Shown here one piece after another: positions 63,354 through 64,000 of a stretch of 64,000 bases of DNA. Made by a program: the position numbers and the translations under genes. The notes beneath the pieces were generated by a model. It ran no database searches, had not been told where the DNA came from, and worked only from the letters and a program-made list of their open reading frames with translations. Numbering within the stretch: position 1 is the stretch's first letter; each line of letters opens with the position of its first letter. Source of the DNA: Ignavibacteria bacterium (GTDB lineage: Bacteria > Bacteroidota > Ignavibacteria > Ignavibacteriales > Ignavibacteriaceae). The DNA lies in contig JAUXVN010000090.1 in the NCBI GenBank assembly GCA_030684555.1, positions 1-64,000 on the forward strand. The letters run 5' to 3'.

Positions 63354-64000
63354 CTATTTGTTTTTATTTTCCTTGCCGAAAAACCATAACAAAGGTTTGT
63401 ATATTCGTTTCCCCCATGCGGATTCATTATGCTCTGCTTCTTTATCAACAAAAAACATAATGTCTTTTTCAACTTCATAACCTTTTTGTGAAAGTACTTC
63501 AATCATTTCATCAATCCCGGATTGGAGACGTGCTTCTAATCCAGCTCCACCGTTATCGATATAGATTTTGATAATTTTTTTCTTCCCATTGAAATTTCTG
63601 ACATTCTTGACAAAATCAAATCTATCTATTTTCAATGCCGGAGAAAAACATGCGGCCTTTGAGAAAATATCAGAGTATTCCCAAAGCATCATAAACGAAA
63701 TTAATCCCCCCATCGAAGAGCCGGCAACTGCTGTATTTTCTCTGTCGGGTTTAGTTCGATACGTTTTATCAATTAGTGGTTTTAATTCATTTACTACCCA
63801 ACGCATATACGCATAACCTGTATCATTATTGCTGTAATCGCTTCTACGTTGTGCTGTATTATATATTCCCACAACAATAATTTCATTCATTAAATTTTCT
63901 TTGATTAAGCTGTCGGATGTTTCATCAACTTGCCAATCAATTCCAAACGCTGATGTTGCGGGATCAATAATATTTTGTCCATCGTGTATGTATAACACCG
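63354..64000 (-). CDS. Esterase-family alpha/beta hydrolase, C-terminal part (5' end outside window)
   Basis: At least 215 residues, cut by the window edge; the first visible residues VLYIHDGQNIIDPATSAFG are internal to the family, so the true start is beyond base 64000. The catalytic region includes VAGSSMGGLISFMMLWEYSD with the nucleophile Ser, matching the Esterase (putative enterochelin-esterase/D-type) family, and later DNGGAGLEARLQSGIDEM and the HNESAWG segment with the likely catalytic His. Possibly acts on ester-linked siderophores or acylated sugars, but substrate is unknown. Confidence 0.85.
   Translation of the reverse strand, partial: VLYIHDGQNIIDPATSAFGIDWQVDETSDSLIKENLMNEIIVVGIYNTAQRRSDYSNNDTGYAYMRWVVNELKPLIDKTYRTKPDRENTAVAGSSMGGLISFMMLWEYSDIFSKAACFSPALKIDRFDFVKNVRNFNGKKKIIKIYIDNGGAGLEARLQSGIDEMIEVLSQKGYEVEKDIMFFVDKEAEHNESAWGKRIYKPLLWFFGKENKNK

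Noticed and set aside
1-64000. tRNA, rRNA or riboswitch genes
   Set aside because: Intergenic gaps were read by eye and no cloverleaf, rRNA or known riboswitch core was recognised; a covariance-model search would be needed to exclude weak ones.

Overview
The window looks like a chromosomal stretch of an AT-rich bacterium of the Bacteroidota/Chlorobiota/Ignavibacteriota branch, most likely an Ignavibacteria-type organism (inference). Three secreted proteins end in type IX secretion sorting domains with the NYPNPFNP-type motif. Promoter-like sequences resemble the Bacteroidota TTG-N20/21-TAnnTTTG pattern. The thioredoxin, long IspH, TPR sensor kinase and OMP_b-brl TonB receptor are also of the kind common in that branch. 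No rRNA, tRNA, CRISPR array or intact insertion sequence was recognised.

Layout. 1-7.3 kb is housekeeping: the end of a sensor kinase with its NtrC-type regulator, a DUF4920 protein, a PepSY-type membrane protein, an ADP-forming acyl-CoA synthetase, thioredoxin and IspH. 7.3-12.6 kb is accessory: a two-gene restriction-modification locus (frameshifted PD-ExK nuclease plus a fused N6-adenine methylase/specificity protein), a broken copy and an intact copy of a DUF2200 gene, a SAM methyltransferase and a GNAT acetyltransferase. The repeat boundaries there resemble gene-cassette junctions. 12.6-19 kb holds two secreted endonuclease/exonuclease/phosphatase proteins with T9SS tails, an ArsC/Spx-like protein, a dihydroorotate-dehydrogenase-like protein, DUF5362 and peptidase T. 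19.1-24.6 kb (minus strand) has a patatin-BamA fusion and the classic rpmH-rnpA-yidD-yidC cluster. 24.7-30.5 kb is a surface-glycan type group: UDP-glucose dehydrogenase, carbamoyltransferase, SxtJ, DUF5989, a 50-residue basic protein, a glycosyltransferase and a methyltransferase.

30.7-39.2 kb (minus strand) carries a TonB receptor, asparaginase, an SDR protein with an unusual active site, a GxxExxY (PD-ExK) gene bracketed by palindromic repeats, MarC, and a GH9-deacetylase fusion. 39.4-46.2 kb is a full suf iron-sulfur operon (sufBCDSU, a MIP18/DUF59 protein, a bacilliredoxin and an Rrf2 regulator). 46.2-50.6 kb has a secreted nuclease, a TPR histidine kinase and DUF1015. 50.8-57 kb has two thioredoxin-fold proteins, an archaeal-type prenylglyceryl-phosphate synthase, a GmhA-like isomerase, an FAD oxidoreductase and a secreted M14 peptidase. 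57.4-63.3 kb is the pyruvate dehydrogenase operon (aceE-aceF-lpd), and the window ends inside an esterase.

The strongest leads for something unusual are the restriction-modification and cassette-like island (7.3-12.6 kb), the nuclease gene between palindromic repeats (35.2-36.1 kb, with a related inverted repeat at 63.3 kb), and the compact carbamoyltransferase/SxtJ/DUF5989/small-protein cluster next to the rpmH cluster.
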